DNA of 64,000 nucleotides from Eubacterium coprostanoligenes (GCF_900167205.1 NZ_FUWW01000001.1:119305-183304), one strand, 5' to 3'; shown: positions 36,279 through 44,232, numbered from the stretch's first letter. Translations and numbers: made by a program. The notes: generated by a model not told the origin, from the sequence alone.

Positions 36279-36949
36279 TGAAATATAAATACGAACTACA
36301 CACTCATACAAAATACGGTTCTCGTCAATGTGGCAGAACCGAGCCAAAGGACATTGCAAGAATGTACAAGGAAAAAGGCTATTCGGGCATTGTCCTGACC
36401 GACCATTACAGTCCGCTGACCTTTGATTTGGCACACGGATATTTCAATCCGAAAAAATTCATTGATTGCTACATTGACCCGTATCTTGAAATGAAAAAAT
36501 ATGAGGACGAGCATTTTTCCGTTATGTTTGGAATGGAAATCCGCCACTATGCAACCGCAAACGACTATCTTGTTTACGGTGTTGATGAGAATTGGTTGAG
36601 AAAACAGGGCAACCTGCTTGCACTTTGGGAAAAGCAGATGTGCAAACTTATGCACAGCCAAGGCTATTTGGTGTATCAGGCTCACCCGTTTCGACCTGCG
36701 ATTACAAGATGCAATCCCGACTATCTTGACGGAATTGAGGTCTACAACGGCAAAACTCCAAAGAAATCGAACGAAAAAGCGGAGGCTTGGGCGAAAAAGC
36801 ACAACAAACTGATGGTGTCGGGTTCCGACTTCCATGTGCCAAAACAGCTTGCAAGGGGCGGAATCATAACCGAAAAACCGATTCGCAACAATGCCGATTT
36901 GCTTTATACCCTAAAATCTATGGATTTTGAAATGATTAAAACTTATTAA
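36278..36949 (+). CDS. PHP-domain phosphoesterase
   Basis: A 223-residue metal-dependent hydrolase with the PHP signatures ELHTHTKYGSRQCG, IVLTDHYSPLTFD, GMEIRHYA, YQAHPFRPAI and SGSDFHVPKQLARGG, which provide the trinuclear metal site. Stand-alone PHP proteins of this type act on small phosphorylated compounds or nucleotides; the substrate here is unknown. The ATG at 36278 overlaps the recG stop by one base (TGATG), so it is the last gene of that operon. Confidence 0.9.
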   Translation: MKYKYELHTHTKYGSRQCGRTEPKDIARMYKEKGYSGIVLTDHYSPLTFDLAHGYFNPKKFIDCYIDPYLEMKKYEDEHFSVMFGMEIRHYATANDYLVYGVDENWLRKQGNLLALWEKQMCKLMHSQGYLVYQAHPFRPAITRCNPDYLDGIEVYNGKTPKKSNEKAEAWAKKHNKLMVSGSDFHVPKQLARGGIITEKPIRNNADLLYTLKSMDFEMIKTY

Positions 36950-37042
36950 TCTGTACTCCAAAATTTTATTAATATTATATCTTTTTAAATGGTTAAGCAT
37001 ACTATATAATATTCTCATAATAAACCGATAGGAGAATATTTT

Positions 37043-37561
37043 ATGGAAAAAACAGCAAAGAACAACAAGGTTAAGCGTGTTTGCATAACAGGTCTTATGG
37101 CGGCACTTGTTTGCGTTGCAACTGCTTTCATCAAAATGCCGACAGGCATAAATTCGGGCTATCTTCACTTTGGTGACAGTATGATTTATCTTGCAGGATG
37201 TTTGCTTGGTCCGTGGGCTTCCCTTGCGGCAGCTATCGGCGGTGCGCTTGCAGATGTCATTTCCGGAGCACCGCAATGGGCACCGGCAACCGCAGTCATC
37301 AAGGCACTCAACGCTGTTCCGTTCATCCTTGTTTGCAGAAACACAAATCACAAAATCATCACCAAATGGACAGTGCCAATGACCATAGTTTCGGGTCTTA
37401 TCACAATTGGCGGATACCTCTTGGCAGAGGGCGTTATGTACTCGTTCCCAACAGCAATCACATCGGTTCCGTTCTCCTGCATTCAGGCAGTCGGTTCGGC
37501 AATCGTATTCATTATCGTTGGTGCAGTCCTTGACAAAATCAAAATCCAAAAGTATATCTGA
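37043..37561 (+). CDS. ECF transporter S component
   Basis: A 172-residue integral membrane vitamin-binding subunit with about five TM helices. The family opening is VKRVCITGLMAALVCVATAF, then INSGYLHFGDSMIYLAGCLLGP and a Gly/Ala-rich helix AAAIGGALADVISGAP. These features match S components of the riboflavin/pyridoxine/pantothenate-like group, but the ligand cannot be assigned. It needs a shared EcfAAT module, which is not in this window (cbiMQO is the dedicated metal type). A clear terminator follows. Confidence 0.9.
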   Translation: MEKTAKNNKVKRVCITGLMAALVCVATAFIKMPTGINSGYLHFGDSMIYLAGCLLGPWASLAAAIGGALADVISGAPQWAPATAVIKALNAVPFILVCRNTNHKIITKWTVPMTIVSGLITIGGYLLAEGVMYSFPTAITSVPFSCIQAVGSAIVFIIVGAVLDKIKIQKYI

Positions 37562-37578
37562 TAATTTACTCTATAAAA

Positions 37579-37613
37579 GGCTTTACGGTGTGTAACCGTA
37601 AAGCCCTTTTTTT
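37579..37613 (+). terminator. Intrinsic terminator after the S component gene
   Basis: Stem GGCTTTACGG against CCGTAAAGCC with a six-base loop, then CTTTTTTT. Confidence 0.95.
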
Positions 37614-37706
37614 CATATTATATTATGTAAGATAACAGGCAAATACGGGGTGGCAGTGCGTGATGCCGTGAATAGCTGTCATTTTCTGCCTGATAACATA
37701 TATCGC

Positions 37707-38039
37707 TTATTCCATCGAATTTGCAAGGCGGTCGTATTCGTCAATTGCCTTTGAAAGTGCAATATAGCAGTAGCCGAGCGAGTTGTTCATTTTTTCCTTT
37801 GCGGTGGAAATGTGTCGGGAAACGGTCGGTTGCGACAGTTTCATCAGATTTGCAATTTCTGCTTGGGTTTTGTGATTTTCGTATCTATATCGGAGGCAAA
37901 CGCTCTGCATTGGGGTTAATTCCTCCTGCATAATCAGTGGCAAAACAGCCGAAAATGCCTTTTTCTTTGCCTTCTCTCTGTCCATTCCCTCAACCGTGGA
38001 ATAGTCCTCGTAATAATAATTATTGATAAAGTCTATCAT
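37707..38039 (-). CDS. Sigma-region-4-like helix-turn-helix protein
   Basis: A 110-residue protein. The C-terminal half has a region-4-type HTH: ELTPMQSVCLRYRYENHKTQ, then AEIANLMKLSQPTVSRHIS. The N-terminus (MIDFINNYYYEDYSTVEG) is aromatic and acidic and lacks a sigma region 2. Such proteins act as small regulators or sigma-like factors. The ATG at 38039 is chosen for a GAGGAGG site about ten bases upstream, inside the preceding gene, with which it overlaps by 20 bases. Its target promoters are unknown. Confidence 0.75.
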   Translation of the reverse strand: MIDFINNYYYEDYSTVEGMDREKAKKKAFSAVLPLIMQEELTPMQSVCLRYRYENHKTQAEIANLMKLSQPTVSRHISTAKEKMNNSLGYCYIALSKAIDEYDRLANSME

Positions 38040-38247
38040 TGTCGTGGTCCTCCTCGTAATATCCAAAAAGCATTGATGCCGTTCTTCTGCATTCACAAGC
38101 CATATCGTAATATATTTTTATTTTTCTTCTCAACGATACAAGGTCCTCGCCACGATAGACGCACAGCAACGGCTTCATTGCGTCAAGTCGTGCGCTCAAC
38201 ACCTTGTATTGTTGCTCATATTCATGAGCCAATTCATTAATTGTCAT
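38020..38247 (-). CDS. Small protein co-encoded with the sigma-like gene
   Basis: A 75-residue protein, not assigned. It is helical and charged: MTINELAHEYEQQYKVLSAR followed by LDAMKPLLCVYRGEDL and RRKIKIYYDMACECRRTASM. The first part looks like a short coiled coil. Its 3' end overlaps the sigma-like gene by 20 bases, so the two are made together and may bind each other. The ATG at 38247 is preferred over an upstream TTG. Confidence 0.7.
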   Translation of the reverse strand: MTINELAHEYEQQYKVLSARLDAMKPLLCVYRGEDLVSLRRKIKIYYDMACECRRTASMLFGYYEEDHDNDRLYQ

Positions 38248-38268
38248 CTTCTGCCCTTCTTTCAATAT

Positions 38269-38297
38269 GTATTAAATCGACTTGAGTGGTTTGTCAA
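38269..38297 (-). promoter_or_regulatory. Promoter of the sigma-like gene pair
   Basis: On the minus strand TTGACA (38297-38292), 17-base spacer, TAATAC (38274-38269), about 20 bases before the small gene's start. Confidence 0.7.
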
Positions 38298-38546
38298 TTT
38301 TAGACAAGCTTTTATCGAACTTATGTTCAAATTTCGCAATGTCTACTGCATATATTAGTCGAACATTTGTATTGTGTCAATATTTTTTGAATAAAAAGTC
38401 CAAAAAACTTCTCGACAAAAATCGACAAATAGTACAGATGTTGTTGTTTTTGTCTATTAAAAGGTGATAATTTAATTTTATGAGGTTCATCATAAAATTT
38501 CATCACCGTTTTTGTATATTTTACCAAAAATGTTTTAACTTTTCAC

Positions 38547-38575
38547 TTGACAAGTTGGTAAATTTCTACTATAAT
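38547..38575 (+). promoter_or_regulatory. Consensus promoter of an orphan transcript
   Basis: Perfect TTGACA at 38547-38552, 17-base spacer, perfect TATAAT at 38570-38575. No open reading frame with a ribosome site follows before the terminator at 38651-38681. Confidence 0.9.
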
Positions 38576-38581
38576 GTTGGT

Positions 38582-38681
38582 ACGCTCGAAACGGAGCCGC
38601 AACCGTTTTGGGTAACCTGTCCTCCTATAGTTTGTTATAGACAGAGAGGGAAAAGAGTAGGTGTTACACCTACTCTTTTTT
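38582..38681 (+). ncRNA. Candidate small RNA, about 100 nt, unclassified
   Basis: Transcription from the consensus promoter would begin near 38582 and end at a strong terminator (AAAAGAGTAGGTG against CACCTACTCTTTT, three-base loop, T-rich tail). Between lie a GGAG...CTCC pairing around CCGCAACCG and a small hairpin CTATAGTTTGTTATAG. No ribosome site or credible protein is present. It does not match 4.5S/SRP RNA, 6S RNA or tmRNA as I know them. It could be a trans-acting small RNA or a decayed leader cut off from its gene by the MITE copy that follows 15 bases later. Confidence 0.6.
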
Positions 38682-38695
38682 CTTTATACAGCCTC

Positions 38696-38922
38696 AGGCT
38701 GTCGATAAAGCCCCTGAAACACGCCAAATATATTTAACCGATTTGCCTCCACTTGAGGCAAGGGGAGGTGGCAACACGAAGTGTTGACGGTGGGGTTTTA
38801 AAAATGCCGTAAGTATCGAACTTACGGCATTTTTGGCGTTTTTCGTTTTTTGCTCGGGGGCGGTACCATCGTACAGCTCCCACTCGCAAGAAAACGAAAT
38901 TCAGAACCTTTCTAAACAGCCT
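38696..38922 (+). repeat. MITE-like element, copy C
   Basis: About 227 bases, from AGGCTGTCGATAAAGCCCCT to CTTTCTAAACAGCCT, whose ends are inverted repeats of one another (AGGCTGT...). Inside are the GCCTCCACTT...GTGGGGTTTT module and the hairpin AAATGCCGTAAG against CTTACGGCATTT. Relative to copy B, one base pair of the stem is changed on both sides (T-A to C-G), keeping it paired. Confidence 0.8.
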
Positions 38923-38973
38923 TTTTAATGCGCCTACAATGAAATTCAAGAGTTTAAAAATGAAACTAATTCC

Positions 38974-38998
38974 GTAGTGGCGAACTTTGTTCGCCTGC
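38974..38998. repeat. Short CGAAC palindromic repeat, copy 3
   Basis: GTAGTGGCGAACTTTGTTCG followed by CCTGC, 50 bases after MITE copy C. Confidence 0.6.
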
Positions 38999-39049
38999 AA
39001 AATCCGAATATCAAACAATTTGTCAGCACAAATAAACTCTGCCTATATA

Positions 39050-39078
39050 TTGTATTAATTACAATTATATGTTATAAT
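39050..39078 (+). promoter_or_regulatory. Promoter of the thioesterase-HAD/Nudix-nifS unit
   Basis: TTGTAT at 39050-39055, 17-base spacer, TATAAT at 39073-39078, 27 bases before the first start codon. Confidence 0.75.
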
Positions 39079-39105
39079 ATATCGAATAAATTGTGAGGTG
39101 AACTT

Positions 39106-39495
39106 ATGCAAGAGATTTTTACAGAGGTTAAGGGCGAGGCTCTTACTATCGTTAATTCCACCAACACTGCTATTGCTGCACAGAGCGGTTCGTTGCCTGT
39201 TTTTGGCACTCCGTTTATGATTGCTCTTATGGAAAAGGCAACTTGCATGGCTATTTCTGACTTTTTGGAGGGTGACGAAACTACTGTCGGCACAGCAATC
39301 AATGTCACTCACGATAAGCCGAGTGGTGTGGGCACGGTTGTAATTGCTTACGCAACACTCAAAGAAGCGCAGGGCAGAAAGCTCATCTTTGATGTAAAGG
39401 CTTGCGAGGAGGACGGCACGGTAATCGGCAAGGGCACAATCGAAAGATTTGTTGTTGACAGCGTGCGTTTTATGAAAAAAGTGGAGGCAAAATAA
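39106..39495 (+). CDS. Hotdog-fold thioesterase (FlK-like)
   Basis: A 129-residue acyl-CoA thioesterase of the fluoroacetyl-CoA-thioesterase-like group. Segments GSLPVFGTPFMIALMEKATC and GTAINVTHDKPSGVGTVV match the catalytic helix and strand of this group, in which Thr, Glu and His act together; here T55-region, E62-region and H-region residues are present in TPF, MEKA and VTHDKP. The natural substrate is unknown. The GTGAGGTG site precedes the ATG. Its stop overlaps the start of the next gene by one base (TAATG). Confidence 0.88.
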   Translation: MQEIFTEVKGEALTIVNSTNTAIAAQSGSLPVFGTPFMIALMEKATCMAISDFLEGDETTVGTAINVTHDKPSGVGTVVIAYATLKEAQGRKLIFDVKACEEDGTVIGKGTIERFVVDSVRFMKKVEAK

Positions 39496-40670
39496 TGGTT
39501 AAGGCGGTTATTTTTGACTTTGACGGCACACTTTGCGACACGGGTGTCGGCGTCAAAAAAAGTGCAAAATACGCACTTGATGCATTCAATATTGAATCTC
39601 CGGAATGGGAAGAACTCGACTTTTTTATTGGACCTCCACTGCTTGTAACATTTCAGGAAAGATTTAATCAAAGCGTTACGGATGCCGAAAAGCTCGTTAA
39701 AAAATATCGTGAAAGATATACAAATATCGGACTGTACGAAAGCGAATTTTACGAGGGCATTCCACGGCTGTTAAAGACGCTTAAAAACGAGGGCTTCAAA
39801 CTCGGTGTTGCGTCATCAAAGCCAATCAACTATGTTGAGGAGCTTCTTATAAAAGCAGGACTCAAGGATTATTTTGACTGCATAAGTGCAGTCAGCTTCA
39901 ATGCAGATTGCGAATCAAAGCAGAGCATTTTGAGCCGTTGCGTAAACGAACTTGGTATTGAACCTGCAGATGCAATTATGGTTGGCGACAGATTTTATGA
40001 TATGGACGGTGCACGAGAAGCCGGAGTTCCAAGCGTAGGCGTTCTTTGGGGATTCGGCAACAAGTTTGAACTTATCGAAAGCGGTGCGGATTATGTTATC
40101 GACAAAATCGAGGACATCGAATCCATTGCTCTCGGTATGTACGAAAGAACCGAAAATGCCCAGGGCATCTACAATGGCAGAGTGCTCACCTTCCATGTTG
40201 ACGACATCACTCTTTGCAACGGTGACAAGGCAAACAGAGAAGTTGTTGACCACCCGGGCGGTGTGGGAATTATTGCGCTGACCGATGATGAATGTGTGTA
40301 TATGGTGCGACAGTTCCGCTATCCATACAAAGAAACTATATACGAAATCCCTGCCGGCAAGCGTGAAAAGGGCGAAGACCCTCTTGAAACCGGCAAGCGT
40401 GAACTTCACGAGGAATGCGGTATTATTGCGGAAAATTATATCGATCTCGGCAAAATTTATCCGTCACCGGGCTACACAAACGAGGAAATCTATCTCTATG
40501 CTGCAACAGGTTTGACCAAAGTTGAGCAAGAGCTTGACGAGGACGAATTTTTGCAGGTGACAAAAATGAAACTGTCCACTCTTATTGCAAAAATTATGAG
40601 CGGTGAAATCACAGACGCAAAAACAATTGCAGCCGCATTTAAACTGAAAGAATTGAGAAATATAAAGTAA
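39495..40670 (+). CDS. Fusion of HAD phosphatase and Nudix hydrolase
   Basis: One 391-residue frame encodes two hydrolases. Residues 1-about 212 are a phosphoglycolate-phosphatase-like HAD: nucleophile motif DFDGTLCDT (8-16), GVASSKP and VGDRFYDMDGAREAG. From about 221 a Nudix domain of ADP-ribose pyrophosphatase type begins (GIYNGRVLTFHVDDITL), with a complete Nudix box GKREKGEDPLETGKRELHEE plus CGI, and YPSPGYTNEEIYLY. Coupled action on a sugar nucleotide, cleavage by Nudix then dephosphorylation by HAD, is an attractive inference. One-base overlaps link it to both neighbours. Confidence 0.93.
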   Translation: MVKAVIFDFDGTLCDTGVGVKKSAKYALDAFNIESPEWEELDFFIGPPLLVTFQERFNQSVTDAEKLVKKYRERYTNIGLYESEFYEGIPRLLKTLKNEGFKLGVASSKPINYVEELLIKAGLKDYFDCISAVSFNADCESKQSILSRCVNELGIEPADAIMVGDRFYDMDGAREAGVPSVGVLWGFGNKFELIESGADYVIDKIEDIESIALGMYERTENAQGIYNGRVLTFHVDDITLCNGDKANREVVDHPGGVGIIALTDDECVYMVRQFRYPYKETIYEIPAGKREKGEDPLETGKRELHEECGIIAENYIDLGKIYPSPGYTNEEIYLYAATGLTKVEQELDEDEFLQVTKMKLSTLIAKIMSGEITDAKTIAAAFKLKELRNIK

Positions 40671-41803
40671 TGAGTGCTTATTTAGATAACAGTGCAACCA
40701 CAAAGCCGGAAGAGGCAGTTGCAAAAAAAGTTTATCAAATGTTGACCGAACATTTTGGCAATCCGTCATCTTTTCACAAAGAGGGATTGGACGCAAATGC
40801 AGAGGTTCGCAGAGCAAGGGAGATAATTGCAAAATCCCTTTCGTGCGAAAACGAGGAATTGTTCTTCACCTCGGGTGGCACAGAGGCAAACAACCTTGCA
40901 ATCTTTGGCTCGGCAATGGCAAACAAGCGCAAAGGCAACCGAATTGTCACAACTGCAATTGAGCACGAAAGCGTGCTTGAATCGGTGGCAGAACTTGAAA
41001 AACAGGGCTTTGAGGTTATCAGGCTTGAACCGAACAGCGACGGAAACATCAGTGAGGAGCAGATTTTTGAGGCTGTCAACAGCGACACAATCCTTGTTTC
41101 GATGATGTATGTCAACAACGAAGTCGGCTCGGTTTTGCCTGTCAAGAGCATAAGAAAAGCTGTCAAAAAAGCAAAAGCACCTGCACTTGTGCACATCGAC
41201 TGCGTTCAGGCATACGGCAAGTACGAAATCAAGCCTGCCAAATTGGGCGCTGATTTGGTGACAATCACGGCTCATAAGGTGCACGGTCCAAAGGGCACGG
41301 GTGCGTTATACATCAAAAAAGGCACACGAATTGTACCGAGAACATACGGCGGAGAGCAGGAACACAAAATCAGACCCGGCACAGAGGCTTCACCTCTTAT
41401 TGCAGGCTTTGGCGAGGCGGTTTCACTCTTCCCCGACCTAAAAGAACAAACAAAAGCAATTCACGAGCTTAACTCTTACGCAAGGGCGGAGCTTGAAAAA
41501 ATCGGCGGTGTAAAAATCAACAATTCTACCGAATCATCGGACTACATCCTCAATGTGTACATTCCGAGTTTTATGACAAGTCAGACGATTGTTCAGCATC
41601 TTTCAAGCCAATACGGAGTTTATGTCAGCAACGGTTCAGCCTGTGCAAAGGGCAAAAAAAGCCATGTGCTCACGGCTATGAAACTCGGCGACAAAGTGAT
41701 TGAAAAATCAATCCGCATCAGCTTCAGCCGAATGAACACAAAGGCAGATGTTGATGAGCTTACCTCGGCAATCAGGGAAACTGTGGAAAAATATCCAATA
41801 TAA
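40670..41803 (+). CDS. Cysteine desulfurase, NifS/IscS-like
   Basis: PLP enzyme that takes sulfur from cysteine. The 377 residues show YLDNSATTKP, FTSGGTEANNLAI, the PLP lysine in TITAHKVHGPKGTGALYI (about residue 203) and the catalytic cysteine in SNGSACAKGKKSHVL (about 326). The short cysteine loop and position before thiI point to a dedicated sulfur donor for 4-thiouridine in tRNA, as for NifZ-ThiI pairs in Bacillus. ATG overlaps the fusion gene stop by one base. Confidence 0.95.
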   Translation: MSAYLDNSATTKPEEAVAKKVYQMLTEHFGNPSSFHKEGLDANAEVRRAREIIAKSLSCENEELFFTSGGTEANNLAIFGSAMANKRKGNRIVTTAIEHESVLESVAELEKQGFEVIRLEPNSDGNISEEQIFEAVNSDTILVSMMYVNNEVGSVLPVKSIRKAVKKAKAPALVHIDCVQAYGKYEIKPAKLGADLVTITAHKVHGPKGTGALYIKKGTRIVPRTYGGEQEHKIRPGTEASPLIAGFGEAVSLFPDLKEQTKAIHELNSYARAELEKIGGVKINNSTESSDYILNVYIPSFMTSQTIVQHLSSQYGVYVSNGSACAKGKKSHVLTAMKLGDKVIEKSIRISFSRMNTKADVDELTSAIRETVEKYPI

Positions 41804-41825
41804 ATCAAACAAACCTACCAAGGCG

Positions 41826-41880
41826 CCCCTTACTTGTAAGGGGAGCTGTCTGCATCTTGTATGCAGACTGAGGGGATTAA
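41826..41880. repeat. Double-hairpin repeat, second copy
   Basis: Stem CCCCTTAC against GTAAGGGG followed by GTCTGCATCTTGTATGCAGAC, then TGAGGGG. It is the reverse-oriented relative of 7197-7255, and lies between the desulfurase and thiI. Confidence 0.65.
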
Positions 41881-41917
41881 CCCTAACTACCAAATTTCAA
41901 CACAACAGGAACAAAAA

Positions 41918-43087
41918 ATGAGAGAAATTATACTTATCAAAAACGGCGAGCTTGTACTCAAGGGACTCAACAGAAACACATTTGAGGACATTCTCATAAA
42001 AAATATGCGCAAGGCACTTGCCGAAATCGGCGAGTTCACCTTCAAAAAAAGCCAGTCAACTATTATGGTTGAACCAAATGATGACGACATTGACCTTGAT
42101 GACGCAGTTGAGCGCCTCAAAAAAGTTTTCGGCATTGCGGCACTTTCAAGAGCGCTTGTTGCCGAAAAGGATATGGACGACATAAAAGTAAAGACTATCG
42201 AATACCTCGGTGAGCGTTTTGAAGAAGTTGAAACCTTTAAGGTGGAAGCAAAGCGAAGTGACAAAAAGTTCCCGCTCAAATCACCTGAAATTTGCAGAGA
42301 ACTTGGCGGTCACATCCTTTCAAACTACCACGATTTAAAGGTTGATGTGCACAATCCGGAACTCACCGTTACGGTTGAAATCAGAGATACTTATGCTTTC
42401 ATCAGAGGCAACAACATCAAAGGTGCGGGCGGTATGCCTGTCAGCACAAGCGGACGAGGTGCGGTGCTCATCAGCGGTGGCATCGACTCACCTGTTGCAG
42501 CTTATATGATGGCAAAGCGTGGAATCGAACTTGTTTCCGTTCACTTTGCTTCCCCTCCGTACACCACCGAACTTGCCGAGCAAAAGGTTATGGATTTGCT
42601 CCACAAGGTTGCACAGTACAGCGGACCGATCACAACTTATGTTGTGCCGTTTACCGAGCTTCAGGAGGCTATCAGGGATAAGTGTCCGGAAGTTTACTTC
42701 ACAATTATTATGAGAAGATATATGATGAAAATTGCGGAAATCATTGCAAATCACCAAAATTGCTCCGCACTCATCACAGGCGAAAGCGTGGGTCAGGTTG
42801 CAAGCCAAACAATCTACGCACTCGGATGCACCGATGTTGCAACCGAACTTCCTGTTTTCAGACCTTGCATTGGTATGGACAAGGACGAAATCGTGCGTAT
42901 TTCAAGAGAAATCGACACTTTCCAGACCTCAATTTTGCCATACGAGGATTGCTGTACGGTGTTCACTCCAAAGCATCCGAAAACAAGACCGCATATTGAA
43001 GAAATACTTGAAGCAGAAAAAGCACTCGACAGCGAGGCTCTAATCCAAAGAGCTGTTGAAGGTGCAAGAAAGACAGTGATTAAATAA
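41918..43087 (+). CDS. thiI: tRNA 4-thiouridine synthase ThiI
   Basis: Makes s4U8 in tRNA from persulfide delivered by a desulfurase. The 389 residues hold an N-terminal ferredoxin-like/THUMP region (about 1-165) and the PP-loop ATPase domain with VLISGGIDSPVAAYMMAKRG (about 183-202). The E. coli rhodanese tail is absent, as usual in Firmicutes. The ATG at 41918 (MREIILIKNGELVLKG) follows AGGAA; upstream in-frame codons lie inside the repeat. Its stop overlaps the next start by one base. Confidence 0.96.
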   Translation: MREIILIKNGELVLKGLNRNTFEDILIKNMRKALAEIGEFTFKKSQSTIMVEPNDDDIDLDDAVERLKKVFGIAALSRALVAEKDMDDIKVKTIEYLGERFEEVETFKVEAKRSDKKFPLKSPEICRELGGHILSNYHDLKVDVHNPELTVTVEIRDTYAFIRGNNIKGAGGMPVSTSGRGAVLISGGIDSPVAAYMMAKRGIELVSVHFASPPYTTELAEQKVMDLLHKVAQYSGPITTYVVPFTELQEAIRDKCPEVYFTIIMRRYMMKIAEIIANHQNCSALITGESVGQVASQTIYALGCTDVATELPVFRPCIGMDKDEIVRISREIDTFQTSILPYEDCCTVFTPKHPKTRPHIEEILEAEKALDSEALIQRAVEGARKTVIK

Positions 43088-43947
43088 TGAAAAAGGATAA
43101 TAAAAATTCATTTGCCGAAATGGTAAAAAAATACAAACTTCCTATCATTTGCATAAGTGCCCTTGTTGCAGTTTTGGTTGCAATTGCAGTCATCAGCTCA
43201 ATAAGCACCGCTTATTTAAGACCGTATGAAAAGAAGTACAACATCAAATATCCTCGCCATATTGCAGAAGAATTTTGCGATGCGTACGGCAAAAATTCTG
43301 CGGTTTGCGGTATGTTGACATTTGATGACACAGATGAAAAAATATTTGTCACTTCCGATGTATACCAAAACGGAAATCACTTTGATTCAGGCTCTGCAAT
43401 TGATGACGGCAAGCAAATCAAATCAATCGGGCTTGAAAGCTCTGCGACCGAGATTGAAAAGCTGTATTCATCCGTCAAGGGATATAACAGTTGCACTCAA
43501 AAGGTCACACTCACCGATATTTACGGCAAAAGCAAAACTTATCAGGTCATCGCCGCTTATTATGCAAATGTTCTCGGCAAAGACGACAACGGCTATGTTT
43601 TTCCGTATTTTGCCCACGGCGATTTAACAGAGGACAGCTTCAACCAATACGAAGACAGAGTCCACTGCCGTTCGCTCTATCATCCGTCATATGATATGTC
43701 ATATACCGATAATTATTTGAGCATAAATGTAGACACTGAGTTTATGAAAGACTTTAAGTTCGTCATCCTCTGCGTTGAGGTTGACGGCAAGGTTAAGCCA
43801 TATACCGACGCTGTGAAGAATAAAAAAATCCATTACCCGCAGGTTTGGTACGATAAGCACGACAAACACAATCCGTATTGGCTCTCGTCACAATGGCAAC
43901 CCGAAGTCTACACCGACAAAAAGCACAAAACAACTGAAAAGATGTAA
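43087..43947 (+). CDS. Membrane-anchored sortase-B-like protein without catalytic residues
   Basis: A 286-residue protein with one N-terminal TM helix (about 18-40) and an external domain. The domain order resembles class B sortases: CGMLTFDDTDEKIFVTSD, then LTDIYGKSKTYQVIAAYYAN, then SFNQYEDRVHCRSLYHPSYD and YLSINVDTEFMKDFKFVILC at the positions of the sortase strands before and after the active site. The sortase histidine (YGHN) and cysteine (TLSTC) are both missing, the latter reading LSINV. I therefore infer a sortase-fold pseudoenzyme or a distant relative; this assignment is tentative. It is coupled to thiI only by a one-base overlap. Confidence 0.6.
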   Translation: MKKDNKNSFAEMVKKYKLPIICISALVAVLVAIAVISSISTAYLRPYEKKYNIKYPRHIAEEFCDAYGKNSAVCGMLTFDDTDEKIFVTSDVYQNGNHFDSGSAIDDGKQIKSIGLESSATEIEKLYSSVKGYNSCTQKVTLTDIYGKSKTYQVIAAYYANVLGKDDNGYVFPYFAHGDLTEDSFNQYEDRVHCRSLYHPSYDMSYTDNYLSINVDTEFMKDFKFVILCVEVDGKVKPYTDAVKNKKIHYPQVWYDKHDKHNPYWLSSQWQPEVYTDKKHKTTEKM

Positions 43948-43959
43948 TATACAAAACAA

Positions 43960-43989
43960 AAATGACTGCCCAAGTGACAGTCATTTTTT
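43960..43989 (+). terminator. Terminator after the sortase-like gene
   Basis: Stem AAATGACTG against CAGTCATTT with a nine-base loop and a T run on the plus strand; the A run before it lets it also work on the minus strand, where its arm overlaps the end of the XRE gene. Confidence 0.9.
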
Positions 43990-44175
43990 ATTTGTCCTTC
44001 CGACAATATAATCAATACTTGTTTTATAAAAGTCTGCTAATTTCCATAACAAATCAATCGGAATTTCTCGTTTTTCATTTTCATATTGTGAATATGTGTT
44101 TTGTTTGATGTTTAAAAGTTTTGCTATTTGATATTGTTTCAAATCATTATCTTCTCGCAAATCCCGAAGTCGCAC
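43981..44175 (-). CDS. XRE-family helix-turn-helix repressor
   Basis: A 64-residue Cro/C1-type DNA-binding protein, nearly all HTH: LKQYQIAKLLNIKQNTYSQY, then ENEKREIPIDLLWKLADFYK and SIDYIVGRT. The start is GTG at 44175 with GAGGTGA just upstream. It diverges from sbcD over 246 bases that hold a palindrome suited to its binding. AT-rich base use matches the sbcDC block rather than the genes to its left, suggesting they arrived together. Confidence 0.9.
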   Translation of the reverse strand: MRLRDLREDNDLKQYQIAKLLNIKQNTYSQYENEKREIPIDLLWKLADFYKTSIDYIVGRTNKK

Positions 44176-44211
44176 ATAATCACCTCATTATTAGTATTTA
44201 CTAAATAATAC

Positions 44212-44232
44212 AATATCTCATAACGAGATATT
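44212..44232. promoter_or_regulatory. Likely operator of the XRE repressor
   Basis: A perfect inverted repeat AATATCTC-N5-GAGATATT, with a further half-site TGAGATAT at 44249-44256 and a second palindrome TTAGTATTTACTAA nearby. On the minus strand it lies between a TTGTCA box and a TATTGT box, so binding would block transcription of the XRE gene itself. Confidence 0.65.

Noticed and set aside
37707..38247. Prophage or conjugative element remnant
   Set aside because: No integrase, structural, replication or transfer genes lie nearby; only the sigma-like pair is present.
38582..38681. Orphan RNA as SRP (4.5S-type) RNA, 6S RNA or tmRNA
   Set aside because: It lacks the SRP GGAA tetraloop domain, is too short for 6S, and has no tRNA-like ends for tmRNA.
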